A DNA stretch of 64,000 nt from Paragyromitra xinjiangensis. Taxonomy: Eukaryota; Ascomycota; Pezizomycetes; Pezizales; Discinaceae. The notes under the pieces are model-generated. The model saw only the letters and a list, made by a program, of their open reading frames with translations, did no database searches and was not told the origin of the DNA. Shown here piece by piece: positions 1-10,107 of the stretch. Within the stretch, counting starts at the first letter, position 1. Every line of letters begins with the position of its first letter. The position numbers were made by a program, and so were the translations under genes. The stretch is from assembly GCA_038503065.1 (NCBI GenBank), contig JBCAMK010000011.1:1116001-1180000 (forward strand). The letters are read 5' to 3'.

Positions 1-2
1 AG

Positions 3-1742
3 TACTTCAACAGTACTAAGGTTTTGACCCGCCGGCAGGCCAGATGGGCTGAGGACCTGGCGGGATTTGATTTCAAGGTCATCTACAGACCCGGTGAGCG
101 GAATGGCAAGCCTGATGTCCTATCTAGACGTTGGGATCACCGTCTGGGAGAGGGAGGTGAACCTGCTGCCCCACAGCCGCAGTTGTTTTTCCGTCCTGGA
201 CAGCTTGTCATGAACTCAGCCAGACTCAGCGCTGTGAGAGTTCACCAGCTGCAATCGCCGTTCCTGCAGAAGCTGAGAGATGCGTCGTTGGAAGATGAGC
301 AGTGGCAAAGGATCCGTAAGGCTTTGGAGGAGAAGAAGACTGGACTCGACCAGGCGTTGTCCCTTTCTGAGGGACTGGTGTTCTTCAAGAACCGCTGGTA
401 TGTCCCGGAAGGCAGAGACCTCCGGCAAGAGATCTTCTCTGAGAACCATGATAGCAGGATCGCCGGGCACTTTGGGCAGTACAAGACCGCTGAGAAGATC
501 AAGGCGAACTTCTACTGGCCCAACATGGACAAGGACATAGAGGAATACGTCCGCAGCTGTGATAGCTGTCAGAGGAATAAGACAGCTCGCCACAAGAAGT
601 ATGGTGAGCTGCTTCCCTTGGAGATTCCCTACCGCCCTTGGGCCTCGATTTCTATGGACTTCATTGTGGGACTACCTGAGTCCAATGGCTACACCAAGGT
701 GTGGGTCATAGTTGACCGCTTCTCCAAGATGGCTCACTTTATTCCGCTGCCAACGCTGAATAAGACTGAGGACATGGCGAAGCTCTTCCTTACTGAGGTA
801 TGGAGACACCATGGGCTCCCTGAGGACATAGTCTCGGACAGAGACAGCAAGTTCCTTTCCCATTTCTGGCAATCATTGATGGACCTCCTCTCAGTTAAGC
901 TGAACCTATCGACGGCCTTCCACCCACAGACAGATGGCCAAACGGAACGGGTTAACCAGACGCTGGAGCAGTACATGCGTACCTACTGCTCCTATCAACA
1001 GGACGACTGGGCAGAGTCACTACCTCTTGCGGAGTATGCCTATAACTCTGCCATCTCGGAGGCTACCAAGTACTCGCCGTTCTGCGCCAACTATGGGTTT
1101 GAACCTAGAACCAACTGGCCCAAACCGAAGCCGTCTACTGAGTGGAGCAATCCAGCGAGCGAGGTGATCATTTCACAGTGGGAGACTATCTGGGGACACA
1201 TGAACGCAAACCTGGCAAAGGCAAGACTCCGGATGGCCTGGTGGTATGATAAACACCACATGAAGGCGCCAGAGGTAAAGCCTGGGGATGAAGTGATGCT
1301 TGATCGCCGCAATGTGCAAACAAAGCGGCCGATGAACAAGCTGGACCGCAAGAAGCTCGGTCCCTTCAAGGTTGTGAAGGCTGTAGGCAAGCGTGCTTAC
1401 CAGCTAGACCTACCCCCGCAGATGAAGATTCATCCTGTGTTCCATGTCAGCCTACTGGAGCCATATAAAGCTCCTGCAGACCCGCTGAGAAGAGTGCCCC
1501 CGCCGGAGCCAGAGGAGATAGAAGGCCAGGAGAACTGGGTGGTCAATGAGGTGGTGGATTCGAGGGTGAACAGGCAGGTGAAGAGGGTGGAATACCTAGT
1601 GCTCTGGGAAGGATTCGAGCAGGAAGACGCTACTTGGGAACCATGGGAGAACCTGAAGAGGACTGCGGAGGATGCACTCCTGGACTTCCACAAACGCTAC
1701 CCCAAGAAGCCTAGGGAGGCTCGAGTGAAGGGGCTATCGTAA
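3..1742 (+). CDS. Gypsy pol polyprotein, C-terminal part (RNase H end, integrase, chromodomain)
   Basis: The frame is open from the first bases, so this is a partial CDS continuing from upstream; 579 codons are visible. The first ~45 residues carry the RNase H C-terminal signature (RRQARWAE, YRPGERN, LSRRW). An HHCC zinc-binding integrase domain follows at about residues 145-195 (GHFG, then CDSCQRN). The rve core has MDFIVGLP, VSDRDSKF and the HPQTDGQTERVNQ block with the catalytic Glu, so the DDE residues are present. The last ~65 residues are a chromodomain (VEYLVLWEGF, ATWEPWENL). Family knowledge: the chromodomain binds methylated histone H3 and steers integration to heterochromatin. It ends in TAA at 1740-1742, followed by about 190 bp of untranslated sequence before the LTR. 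Confidence 0.95.
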   Translation, partial: YFNSTKVLTRRQARWAEDLAGFDFKVIYRPGERNGKPDVLSRRWDHRLGEGGEPAAPQPQLFFRPGQLVMNSARLSAVRVHQLQSPFLQKLRDASLEDEQWQRIRKALEEKKTGLDQALSLSEGLVFFKNRWYVPEGRDLRQEIFSENHDSRIAGHFGQYKTAEKIKANFYWPNMDKDIEEYVRSCDSCQRNKTARHKKYGELLPLEIPYRPWASISMDFIVGLPESNGYTKVWVIVDRFSKMAHFIPLPTLNKTEDMAKLFLTEVWRHHGLPEDIVSDRDSKFLSHFWQSLMDLLSVKLNLSTAFHPQTDGQTERVNQTLEQYMRTYCSYQQDDWAESLPLAEYAYNSAISEATKYSPFCANYGFEPRTNWPKPKPSTEWSNPASEVIISQWETIWGHMNANLAKARLRMAWWYDKHHMKAPEVKPGDEVMLDRRNVQTKRPMNKLDRKKLGPFKVVKAVGKRAYQLDLPPQMKIHPVFHVSLLEPYKAPADPLRRVPPPEPEEIEGQENWVVNEVVDSRVNRQVKRVEYLVLWEGFEQEDATWEPWENLKRTAEDALLDFHKRYPKKPREARVKGLS

Positions 1743-1915
1743 CCATGCTTCTTTTGTCCTTATTTCCTATCAACGATACAAGCTATCTTTCCTGCATCTC
1801 AATCATTTCCTATCGGCGGTATTCTCTCTTCATATATTTCACTTGTACAACACCATCATAGACTTAGACATAGACATAGAACGAGTATTGTAACTAGACC
1901 CTGAGGGCAGGTTCT

Positions 1916-1930
1916 TGGAGAGGGAGGTAC
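1916..1930 (+). other. Polypurine tract of the gypsy element
   Basis: A purine-rich run, ggagagggaggtac at its core, lies directly against the first base of the 3' LTR. This is where plus-strand DNA synthesis of LTR retrotransposons is primed. The call rests on position and composition. Confidence 0.75.
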
Positions 1931-2633
1931 TGTAACGGGTACGCCGTTACTGCCTCTAGCATGTGTAGTAGAATAGGGCCGGACTGATGGGACAGTAGGA
2001 GCCTGCATCGGTGGGGTTGCTCCCACATGCAGAGAGCTACCGCGTTCCACTGATCTGGTTGATACAGAGGAACCGCATGTGCGTCAGCTGACGAGCTGGC
2101 AGCACATAGACGGCTGCATCTACCACTCCGAGGAAGTGGAAGAGTTCTGAATCAACCTGTGCAGTATGCATCAGCGGAAGCTGATAGGCAACGCACTGGC
2201 AGCGCTATCTACTAGTAAAACACTTGCGGAATAGACTGAACTGCGCCGTGCATGTAGGACTGCAGTGTGCAGGACTATGCCGGTGGTTCATAGAGTCTAG
2301 AGTGGTCAGATTGCTAATGGAGGTGCGGCAGCTCTTGAAGCATAGCCCCCGGAAGTACGGAAGGTCTTCCGGAGTAGAACACCAGTCCATTTGGCAATGG
2401 GACTCCGGGTCAAACCCAGTCCCCCACTAGAGCACGGCAGAGCGAGGACTGCGGAACGCTGGTGTTAAATACATCGCGAATGCTCCACCCTGCTGCTCCA
2501 TTCTTCAGCGATAGTTGAGCCCTTAAGATTCTTGAGTAGTTTTGCACGAAAGAATCGGATTCTGAACCTGATCTATATCCATTTCGCAACGGCCGTATAC
2601 CTAGCCTATCTACCTAGGCCTACCCCCGTTACA
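1931..2633 (+). repeat. 3' LTR of the gypsy element (703 bp)
   Basis: The LTR starts TGTAACGGG and ends CCCGTTACA, a perfect 9-bp terminal inverted repeat with the canonical TG...CA ends, directly after the polypurine tract. A short palindrome around gtaacgggtacgccgttac lies at its left edge. It contains no credible protein gene. Flanking bases on the right are TTTTACTG; the matching left flank is outside the window. Confidence 0.9.
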
Positions 2634-2649
2634 TTTTACTGGTCATGGT

Positions 2650-2799
2650 GGGTATCTCTAATTTCTTGATTTATTGCGGTTCCCAACCCCATCTGTGACC
2701 ACTACCTGCCTCCACTACCTGTCTCCACTACCTACCTCCACAACCACGCAACCACGCAACTACCTACCACTGGTGCAACTACCTACCACTGGCGCAACC
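2650..2799. repeat. Short degenerate tandem repeats before gene A
   Basis: The 5' leader of the next gene contains runs of ccactacct/gcctccactacctgtctcc type and two copies of caactacctaccactgg. This is a low-complexity pyrimidine-rich leader, probably 5' UTR. No protein gene is supported here; the open frame running in from 2674 translates only the repeats. Confidence 0.6.
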
Positions 2800-4190
2800 A
2801 TGCCAGAAGCTTTTACTTATTTTGACATGCAGAGGATGATTTCTTCACAAGTACCCTTTGATAAATATGTCTTGGAACTTCATCCTCGCTGGCACAGGAA
2901 GGTGTCCAGTAAGATAGCTATTTTAGAAAATCCTGGGGTTTTGGAAGCGATCAAGGGAAAAGCATTTCCTTTTCAGGGCTCAGATGTTCGATTTCATGGA
3001 AAACAGTTGGGGATTCCTCTGATAGAGGGGGTTTGGCTACGAGTGCAGTTTGCCCTGCACGGACATGCTCTACCTGCCTCTAGAGAAGAGTATGACACCA
3101 TGATTGAAGCCTGGGATAAGGAAAAGGACAAGAGGAAACACATCTTCATTCAGGGGGCAATTGTGGGGTCTAAAATGTGTATTATCTTGGTGGACCGGTA
3201 AGTATTCTCACAGGTCAGTTAATTTAATGAGTACTAATATTTTTTTACAGAAATAAGCTTATGACCATCACCGCTATACAAACTACCATCACTTCTATTT
3301 GGTACAATACCTCTTGGGCACCATGTCCGATCCAGGAACCTGATGCTTTTGAAAAAAACCTACGCTTTTCCAGCGCTCTACGGTCCCCAAAAAGAACCTC
3401 AGCGATCTACAAAGAAATGACCAATTCCTCCAACAATGATTTATGGAACGGTATTGGTACAAGCCACGCCGTAGAGATACTTCATCGAGCCTACATCCAC
3501 CCTGAACACCACACCAATGACATTTTTCAAAAGTTTGAGTTGAAAAATAGACTTTTGGCAGCTATTCGATCGTTCTTTGAGATAGCCAACTCTCAGGAAT
3601 ACAAACAACGTGTCCCTGCAGGAACAACCTCCGACCAAGCTTTTGATTTCTCAGATTCTGTCACACGCTACATCAATTCCCAGTTCACCAAGGCTTATAG
3701 GAAATCTGAAGTTGGTCTATCGCTTGCAGATTATAATATGCTACAACAAAACAACTTATTGCACCCTGATTGCGAGCCATTGAAGGAAGGATGGGAGGAA
3801 AATCTCCATACAAGCACAGGAAGACTTGTGAAAAAAATTTTGCCTATTTACACGATTGAGCTAAGGAGTAAAAAGGGAGGAAAGTTGGATCCTGATGAAG
3901 ATGAGGAAAATATTGAAAAAAAGGGCAAAGCTAAGTACACCTATACCTGCATTTTTCCTGAGGCCAGAGCAAAGAATGGGAGGATTCTTTCAAAAGAAGA
4001 GGCAGAGAAAAAACAAAGATATTTAAGCAAGGACGGGAACAAGGCTGAGATAGGAATTGCTAGTTTCATGGATACAATCCTGCAGATGCGTTTGAGAAAG
4101 GAAATAACTGTTTCATCAAGTCATGTAGTAGCTATTCCATCGGGTAAAAGAGGAAGGCCTAGGAAAAGAAAAATAACTGAGAAAGATTAA
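2800..4190 (+). CDS. Uncharacterised AT-hook protein, left gene of the integrase block
   Basis: Two exons, 2800-3197 and 3251-4190, joined across a 53-bp intron (GTAAGT donor, TACTAAT branch-like site, TTTTACAG acceptor); the join is in frame and gives 445 residues. I recognise no catalytic domain. The C-terminus is lysine-rich and holds the AT-hook-like KRGRPRKRK at about residue 433, which suggests binding to AT-rich DNA. A charged linker (residues ~330-390) precedes it. The start chosen is the ATG in GCAACCATGCC; an upstream in-frame extension only translates repeats. The stop overlaps the stop of the convergent integrase gene by 4 bp (TTAA). The close packing with the integrase suggests a role in the same element, but that is inference. 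It could also be a captured host gene. Confidence 0.72.
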
Positions 4191-4814
4191 ATATCCTCGT
4201 CTGTAGTATAACTATTATTGCTGTTAGTATCTGATATGTCATTTTCATCTTCTCCAAAAAATTCAGCCTCAATTTCTACATGCTTTGCTGTTTGATTTTT
4301 CCCTTCTTTTGGCTTGGGTAAAAGCGATAATGTAGGAGCTCTGTTTCCTTTAGCCACGTGTCTTCTAATATGATGACGTAAAAAGCAGTACATGCTGTAA
4401 TGAGCCTTTTCTCCAGTTGGTAGTTTTTCCTTGTAACTAATAGTGAGCGGAAACCCTGCTTTTTTTAACAGAGCTTTACAGTACACCATAGTACTATCCG
4501 GCAGGTAGGCATCATGATCTAATTTATTCAGTAAATATTAATATTACTGGAGCTTTTATTACTGACCGTATAATTGACCAGTATCCATGTTCCTCAGTTT
4601 TTGATCCCTAATTTGAGCTATTGTTGTGCGTGAGGGTCGAGAGCCATAATCTGGAATACCATCGGGAGGGAAATAATAGTTGTAGTAGGGCTCCCCTGTC
4701 GGAAGACTTGGTCTGTTGGTTTGTTTTCTGATTTTGTGGTCATTCCATCGTTCAACGAATTGATGTAATTGTGCTCGTAATAGTGGAAGATAAATATATA
4801 GAAGACATATAGTA

Positions 4815-4829
4815 TCTTCCATGTTATCC
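4815..4829. repeat. Left target-site duplication of the LINE
   Basis: TCTTCCATGTTATCC here is repeated exactly at 10108-10122, directly after the poly-A tail; one further A may belong to it. It lies within exon 4 of the integrase gene, so the insertion site is fixed to the base. Confidence 0.95.
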
Positions 4830-4957
4830 ATGCTCCGTCTCCCCTACACTTCACCCCCTACATTTGCACCTTCCTATTTCGGCCACCTAACCTCCTCACC
4901 TTTGTGAAAATTTTCTCACCACACCAAAAACTTCAGCTTCACTCCTAGCATACAGTG

Positions 4958-6463
4958 ATGGCTGACTTTCCCCCGGTTGCCCTCCCCCCCCCCTCCTCCA
5001 GGGCTCCCTCCCGAACTACTTCCCCCCTCAACTACAACCAACCCACCAACAGACCATCCACTCCTGACTTGGTTCCCAAGACAGTACTGGACTCTATCTC
5101 TGATGTCCTTCGTGACTTCACTTATCACCAAGGCTTTTCAGACTCCCCCGTCGCTAGCCTCCTCTCCCAGCTTGATCTGGCAGAGCCATCCCCCGTCGAG
5201 GCTATTCTCCTCACCATCGCCCTTTCTACCGCCAGCCAACTCGCCAACCTCTCTTCGAGAGTCACCAGCTTCGAAACAGCCCTCTTAGGGCTCCTGAACA
5301 AACCCCACTCTCCCCCCCTCCCCTCCAACACCATTTCACAACTCCAAACCTCAGTCGCGCTTCTCTCCGACCAGGTTTCCCTCCTCCCAAAGAATCCTAA
5401 AAATTCTGCCCCCCCTCCTGCCCCCCCGGCGGCAAAGAAACCCAAAACATTTGCCGACGCCGCCAAAGCCCACCAACAATCTGAACCTCAGGTTCCTAAG
5501 GCAAAAAAAAACGCCACCAGCAAAGACGGTAAAGAAAAGGAAAAGAAATCTCCTCTTCCCACTGCATTCAGACGTTTTTTCGCCACTCGCAACACACCTG
5601 AACCCTTCGATGACCCCGCCTCCCTCGCTGCTTCCCTTCCCATACACCTCGGTCGCGCCCTCAGGGCAGCCAACTTTCGTGATGACCTCTCCGTTTCCCT
5701 CTCCGTTACTATTAACGCGAGAGGCACCATAACCCTCCTCGCCGACCCCTTCACCCCAGCCCTTGAATTTATTCAATACTTTGCTCTCCTCACCAAAGTC
5801 CTGAACGACAACTGCCCTGTCAAGGAAAACCCGTTCCTGTCTCTCAGATCTGCCCCAACCGACGTAGACCTCGCCATCCATAACATCCCCATCCACGTTC
5901 TCCCTGCTGACGACATAACAACACTCATGTCTGACGCCGTCCTCTTCGCAACGAACGTTCAAATCACCAAAGCCCGATACCTCAAACCCAAACCTTCAGA
6001 TCGCGAAGGCAAAAAGACAACCTCAGTTGTTATTTCTTGCTCTCCAGAAGACGCAAAAAAGATAGGTTCTACCATCCGCCTCTTCTCCAGACCCCGCAAA
6101 ACCCACCTAATGTGGTCCGATTCCCCCACCACCCAATGCCACTTCTGCCAAAAATTTGGCCACTCCGACATCCGCTGCACTGAAGTAAAGAATAAAGGTA
6201 TTGGCCAATCCACTGCCACTTGCTCAATATGTGCGGGCCCTCATCCCACTTCCGCCCACCGCTGCACCATCCCCACCTGTCCCGGTGGTGGCTTCATCAA
6301 ACGCATTCCCAATTGCTGCCCCAACACTCCAACCAAATGTGCCAATTGTCAAGGCCCTCACCAAGCAACCGACCCATCCTGTCCCACCCGCAAAGCGGCT
6401 TTCGAAAAAGCCCTCTCCCGCAGATCCCAGTCTGCCCCTACTGATACCAATATGTCTATTTAA
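4958..6463 (+). CDS. LINE ORF1 nucleic-acid-binding protein
   Basis: 501 residues from the ATG in cagtgATGgctg; one in-frame GTG lies just upstream and is not needed. The N-terminus is Pro/Ser/Thr-rich (residues 1-45), then a Ser/Leu-rich helical stretch and a lysine-rich linker at ~165-200. A middle region at ~210-400 is likely the RNA-recognition-like fold common in ORF1p. The C-terminal ~100 residues contain three cysteine knuckles: CHFCQKFGHSDIRC, CSICAGPHPTSAHRC and CANCQGPHQATDPSC. Family role: packages the element RNA and acts as nucleic-acid chaperone. The stop codon TAA overlaps the ATG of ORF2 (TAATG). Confidence 0.93.
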   Translation: MADFPPVALPPPSSRAPSRTTSPLNYNQPTNRPSTPDLVPKTVLDSISDVLRDFTYHQGFSDSPVASLLSQLDLAEPSPVEAILLTIALSTASQLANLSSRVTSFETALLGLLNKPHSPPLPSNTISQLQTSVALLSDQVSLLPKNPKNSAPPPAPPAAKKPKTFADAAKAHQQSEPQVPKAKKNATSKDGKEKEKKSPLPTAFRRFFATRNTPEPFDDPASLAASLPIHLGRALRAANFRDDLSVSLSVTINARGTITLLADPFTPALEFIQYFALLTKVLNDNCPVKENPFLSLRSAPTDVDLAIHNIPIHVLPADDITTLMSDAVLFATNVQITKARYLKPKPSDREGKKTTSVVISCSPEDAKKIGSTIRLFSRPRKTHLMWSDSPTTQCHFCQKFGHSDIRCTEVKNKGIGQSTATCSICAGPHPTSAHRCTIPTCPGGGFIKRIPNCCPNTPTKCANCQGPHQATDPSCPTRKAAFEKALSRRSQSAPTDTNMSI

Positions 6464-9400
6464 TGAATAGTACAACCTCAGTACCACAGGAATTTAAAAC
6501 CTTTTCAATCATACAACACAACACCGCTGGGAGCTCGTCTGTGTTTCATTCATTTTTTTCATCAATTGATCGCTCCACCCCGATCATTTTAATTCAAGAT
6601 CCGTTCCTCTGGAATCACAAACCACTTTGTGCGCCAGGGTACAATGTTCTGTACCCACCTACCACTCAACCTAAAAAAGTTAGAGTGTGCATCTATATCA
6701 ACATTTCTTTTGTTCAATTATTAAAAATATCGTTTCTTCCTCTTTTTTTTGATAGAGATGACATGGTTGGCGTCATGCTTTCATCTACCGAAGGATTTTT
6801 CTCTTCCAACAACAAACAACTTCAAATTATTAATTTATATAACCGCAAACGTATAAATTCACCCGGTCACCACATACACCCCTCCCTCATCTTTCCAGAA
6901 ACAAGTATCCCTACTCTTATTGCGGGCGACTTCAACATTCATCACTCCTCAACAGACCCAAGCAGGATCCTTTCCCACAATGAGAGAACCCAATCGGATA
7001 AATATTTTTCCGCCGCCTTCTCATCTAATTTCACTGCCATCAATAACCCCGGGAGCTTCACCCGCTTCCCCTACGATTCTCATTCCAGACCAAGCGTAAT
7101 AGATCTTACATTTGTCAATTATTCTCTTCTCCCCTTTTTATTACACTGGTCCAACGACCTCCCTCCTTCAGGTTCTGATCATACTTGCATCAAAACAATT
7201 TTCTCCCCCCTTTCCTCTTCTTCCTCACCCCCGATCCCGAACTGGCCACTAGCCGATTGGAGTAGCATAATACCGGCGCTCCAACAAGTCACTATCCCTC
7301 CCCCAATTAACTCTGATATTGATTCTTGGTTCACCCACAACTTCTCTCAAATCACCACTCCACTTCTCCTCTACACACCAAAAAAACGACCCACCTCTTG
7401 GTCCAAGAAATGGTGGTCCTCTGAAATTTCTGAACTCCGTCGTATATTTCATTCAGTCTCCCGGGCCCATAGAGCCCGCTATCATCATCAACGTCCCCCC
7501 CCTTCTGAAGAAGTCAAAAAGGCGAAAAATGCTTATTTCAAAGCAATTTCGCAGGCAAAGAAAGCCCATTGGAACAACTTCCTCTCCAACGCTTCCCCTG
7601 CCAATGTTTGGGCCGCCAAAAGACTCAAAACGGCTAACAACATCACCCAACTCCCCTCCCTCCCAAACGCCACCACTCCACAAGAAATTAATTCTTCCCT
7701 TCTTAATCATTTTTTTCCCCCTAGAATTAATTCTTCTCCCCCCCTTCCTACCTTTTTTCCCGAACATCTTCCTATTTCCCCTGATGAGGTCAGTGCCGCA
7801 TTAGCGAAATCTTCCAACGCCTCCACTCCAGGCCCCGATTCCATTCCCTATTCAGTTTGGAAACGAATCAATCGTCATTTGCCTTCTCTTCTTCCATCAC
7901 TCCTTACTCCACTTATGCAATTCGGATATCACCCTATTTCTCTCAAAAAGGCCAATGGTATCGTCCTCCCCAAACCAAACAAATCAACGTATTCTCTTCC
8001 TTCTTCGTTTAGAGTTATAGTTCTTCTCGAAACTATCTCTAAAATTCTCGAACGTATTGTTGCAAATCGATTAGCCGATATCGCACACCACCTTTCACTC
8101 ATCCACCCTGGGCAATGCGGTTCGTTGAAACGCATCTCAGCGGCGGACGCCGCTACGGCTCTTATCCAAGATGTTCGCACTCTCCAAGCCGCGGACCTCA
8201 AAGTATCTACTCTTTTTCTTGACATAAAAGGGGGCTTTGACAATGTCAATCCCACTATTCTTCAAGCTCGTCTTCTTTCTCATGGAGTTCCTCCATATCT
8301 TGTCTTTTGGATTATTTCTTTTCTTTCTCAACGTGAATGTCGTCTTTTATTTCAAGGCGCTGCTCATGAGTTTCATCCAGTTTCGGTAGGAGTACCTCAA
8401 GGGTCCCCTATTTCTCCTCTATTATTTGTTATTTATGTTTCTCCTCTTCATATTTTGTCTTCTTTATCTACTATTGTTCTTTCATATGTGGATGATTTTG
8501 CTCTCACTGTCGCAAGCAAATCCATTCACACTAACATCCGCTTACTTGAAGCTGCCGCCTCTGATATTGAAACCATTGGGGCAGCAATCGAAGTACCCTT
8601 TTCTATTCCCAAAACGGAACTCATTCACTGGGTTACCGCTCGCAACCGACTCCCTCCTTCTTCTCATAACCTCCCCATCATTATCCAAGGAAACTCCTTC
8701 CCCCCCCAAAAACTTGTTCGCTGGCTGGGGTTCTGGTTTTCTACCAACATGAACACCGACGCACACTTCCTCCGCCGACTTCAATCAGCCCAAAAAGCCT
8801 TCTTCGCCATCAAATCACTTGCTCCACCAGGAGCTGGTTTAAATTCCCTCAACTGCCGCCGCCTAGCTCAAGGCCTTATCCTCCCTATTCTATCTTATGG
8901 AATGTCTATTTTCACCCCTTCTTCCAACAGTTTAGCTAAAATCAACCCCTTCTGGAACTCGGTTCTCAGATGGGTCACAAATTCATTTAGATCCACCAAT
9001 ATTGCAGTCCTCACTAGAGAAGCCTGCCTTCCTCCTATTCTCCCCTTTAGCCTCTATCTTAAAAGAAGGCACACTTTACGTCTTATTTCTCTCACTACTT
9101 CCGCCAATCCCGCGGCAGCCCGGCTTCCTCCTTCCTTTCCTGCTTATCCTACTCCGTCTCTATTACTCCGCACTCACCTTCGAGGGCTGGGCCAGAAAAG
9201 ACCAAGACCATGGAATTCTACAGCCATATCCAGGGTCAGGCCCCTCCCCATCGATCAGATGTGCTATGATATTTCTTCTTTTCTTTCACCTGAAATTCAT
9301 CCTTTCTTCTCTGGGTTTACTATCGATAAACCCAATCTTACTATTGAAAAAGCGGCTTTCGCCGCCCTCCCTCACGTCCGAAACAGTCTAATAGACGACT

Positions 9401-9837
9401 GGAATGATACTCTCCCCTCTCCCGAATATTATCCCTTCCCCACTTCTCTAAAACCTCATCTTTTTATGAGTCTTCCAAGGTTCGCCTCAGGACGAATTCA
9501 TCAAATGCGCGCCCACAAAAGCTACCTCAGAGCTCACCCCGACTGGGCCCACCCCTTCCCCCCCCTATGCCGCAGATGCAAATCAGATAATGAAAATATG
9601 CATCATGCCATTCTCACATGCCCCCAACGTCAAGAGGAACGATCCCGATACATTCCCAACATTGTGTCTCTGTCTCCTGACGCCCCCGTCTGGTCGAACA
9701 TGTCTATGATTACTTCGCTTTCCGAATATATCAAAGCATCCCATACAAATTACCCGCCCTCTTGGAACAACTGGGCAGATTTCGTATCAACATCTAGACC
9801 CTCAGATATATTATCTCCGGTGTCTGATTCTACTTGA
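6463..9837 (+). CDS. LINE ORF2: APE endonuclease and reverse transcriptase
   Basis: 1124 residues, uninterrupted. The N-terminal ~250 residues are an apurinic/apyrimidinic-like endonuclease: IIQHNT, LIQDPFLW (Asp where many relatives have Glu), GDFNIHHS, SVIDLTFV and SDHT. The reverse transcriptase spans about residues 440-760, with GSLKRIS, FLDIKGGFDNVN, GVPQGSPISPLLF and the active-site YVDDFAL. The C-terminus ends in a cysteine/histidine knuckle, CRRCKSDNENMHHAILTC. The enzyme nicks the target and reverse-transcribes the element RNA there (target-primed reverse transcription). I find no RNase H motif. Translation probably depends on re-initiation after ORF1 because of the TAATG overlap. 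Confidence 0.95.
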   Translation: MNSTTSVPQEFKTFSIIQHNTAGSSSVFHSFFSSIDRSTPIILIQDPFLWNHKPLCAPGYNVLYPPTTQPKKVRVCIYINISFVQLLKISFLPLFFDRDDMVGVMLSSTEGFFSSNNKQLQIINLYNRKRINSPGHHIHPSLIFPETSIPTLIAGDFNIHHSSTDPSRILSHNERTQSDKYFSAAFSSNFTAINNPGSFTRFPYDSHSRPSVIDLTFVNYSLLPFLLHWSNDLPPSGSDHTCIKTIFSPLSSSSSPPIPNWPLADWSSIIPALQQVTIPPPINSDIDSWFTHNFSQITTPLLLYTPKKRPTSWSKKWWSSEISELRRIFHSVSRAHRARYHHQRPPPSEEVKKAKNAYFKAISQAKKAHWNNFLSNASPANVWAAKRLKTANNITQLPSLPNATTPQEINSSLLNHFFPPRINSSPPLPTFFPEHLPISPDEVSAALAKSSNASTPGPDSIPYSVWKRINRHLPSLLPSLLTPLMQFGYHPISLKKANGIVLPKPNKSTYSLPSSFRVIVLLETISKILERIVANRLADIAHHLSLIHPGQCGSLKRISAADAATALIQDVRTLQAADLKVSTLFLDIKGGFDNVNPTILQARLLSHGVPPYLVFWIISFLSQRECRLLFQGAAHEFHPVSVGVPQGSPISPLLFVIYVSPLHILSSLSTIVLSYVDDFALTVASKSIHTNIRLLEAAASDIETIGAAIEVPFSIPKTELIHWVTARNRLPPSSHNLPIIIQGNSFPPQKLVRWLGFWFSTNMNTDAHFLRRLQSAQKAFFAIKSLAPPGAGLNSLNCRRLAQGLILPILSYGMSIFTPSSNSLAKINPFWNSVLRWVTNSFRSTNIAVLTREACLPPILPFSLYLKRRHTLRLISLTTSANPAAARLPPSFPAYPTPSLLLRTHLRGLGQKRPRPWNSTAISRVRPLPIDQMCYDISSFLSPEIHPFFSGFTIDKPNLTIEKAAFAALPHVRNSLIDDWNDTLPSPEYYPFPTSLKPHLFMSLPRFASGRIHQMRAHKSYLRAHPDWAHPFPPLCRRCKSDNENMHHAILTCPQRQEERSRYIPNIVSLSPDAPVWSNMSMITSLSEYIKASHTNYPPSWNNWADFVSTSRPSDILSPVSDST

Positions 9838-10107
9838 GTTCTTTACGTTTACTTTTATTTACTTTTTAACAATTTTCTTTTGTTGATTAGTATAATTTCT
9901 GCTCTCGGTTGGTTTTATAGGTTATATGTTTAAGTGTTGGTTGGAAAATTTAAAAGATGTTTTTATTTTTTCTTCTTTCTTATGTTAGTTTTGATTTATT
10001 TAAGGAGGGTTGTTGGTTGGGTTTTATTAACGCCATAACTTCGGTTGCATGCGATATTCTTGTACCTTAAACAATGAAACTATGAGTTAACAAAAAAAAA
10101 AAAAAAA

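Larger units (their letters stand above)
1..2633 (+). mobile_element. Ty3/gypsy chromovirus LTR retrotransposon, 3' part
   Basis: The window starts inside the pol gene of an LTR retrotransposon. Visible parts in order are the end of RNase H, integrase, a C-terminal chromodomain, a purine-rich tract just before the LTR, and the complete 3' LTR. RNase H preceding integrase with a chromodomain at the end is the chromovirus arrangement of Ty3/gypsy (Metaviridae). The 5' half is outside the window, so neither the 5' LTR nor the target duplication can be checked. The visible pol frame has no internal stop, which argues for a fairly young copy without heavy RIP mutation. Confidence 0.93.
4830..10107 (+). 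mobile_element. Full-length Tad1/I-like LINE (5278 bp) inserted in the integrase gene
   Basis: A non-LTR retrotransposon with a 128-bp 5' UTR, two open ORFs, a 254-bp 3' UTR and a tail of 16 A residues, flanked by an exact 15-bp duplication. Intact ORFs, full length and an undamaged duplication mark a recent insertion that may still be active. ORF order (zinc-knuckle ORF1, then APE endonuclease plus reverse transcriptase) fits the Tad1 group of fungi. I see no RNase H domain after the RT, which many Tad1 and I elements have. Confidence 0.96.

Noticed and set aside
2224..2430. 68-codon frame in the gypsy LTR
   Set aside because: LTR sequence; the peptide resembles tRNA-derived false ORFs.
5351..5962. 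203-codon Gly/Glu-rich frame on the minus strand
   Set aside because: Antisense shadow of the C-rich LINE ORF1.
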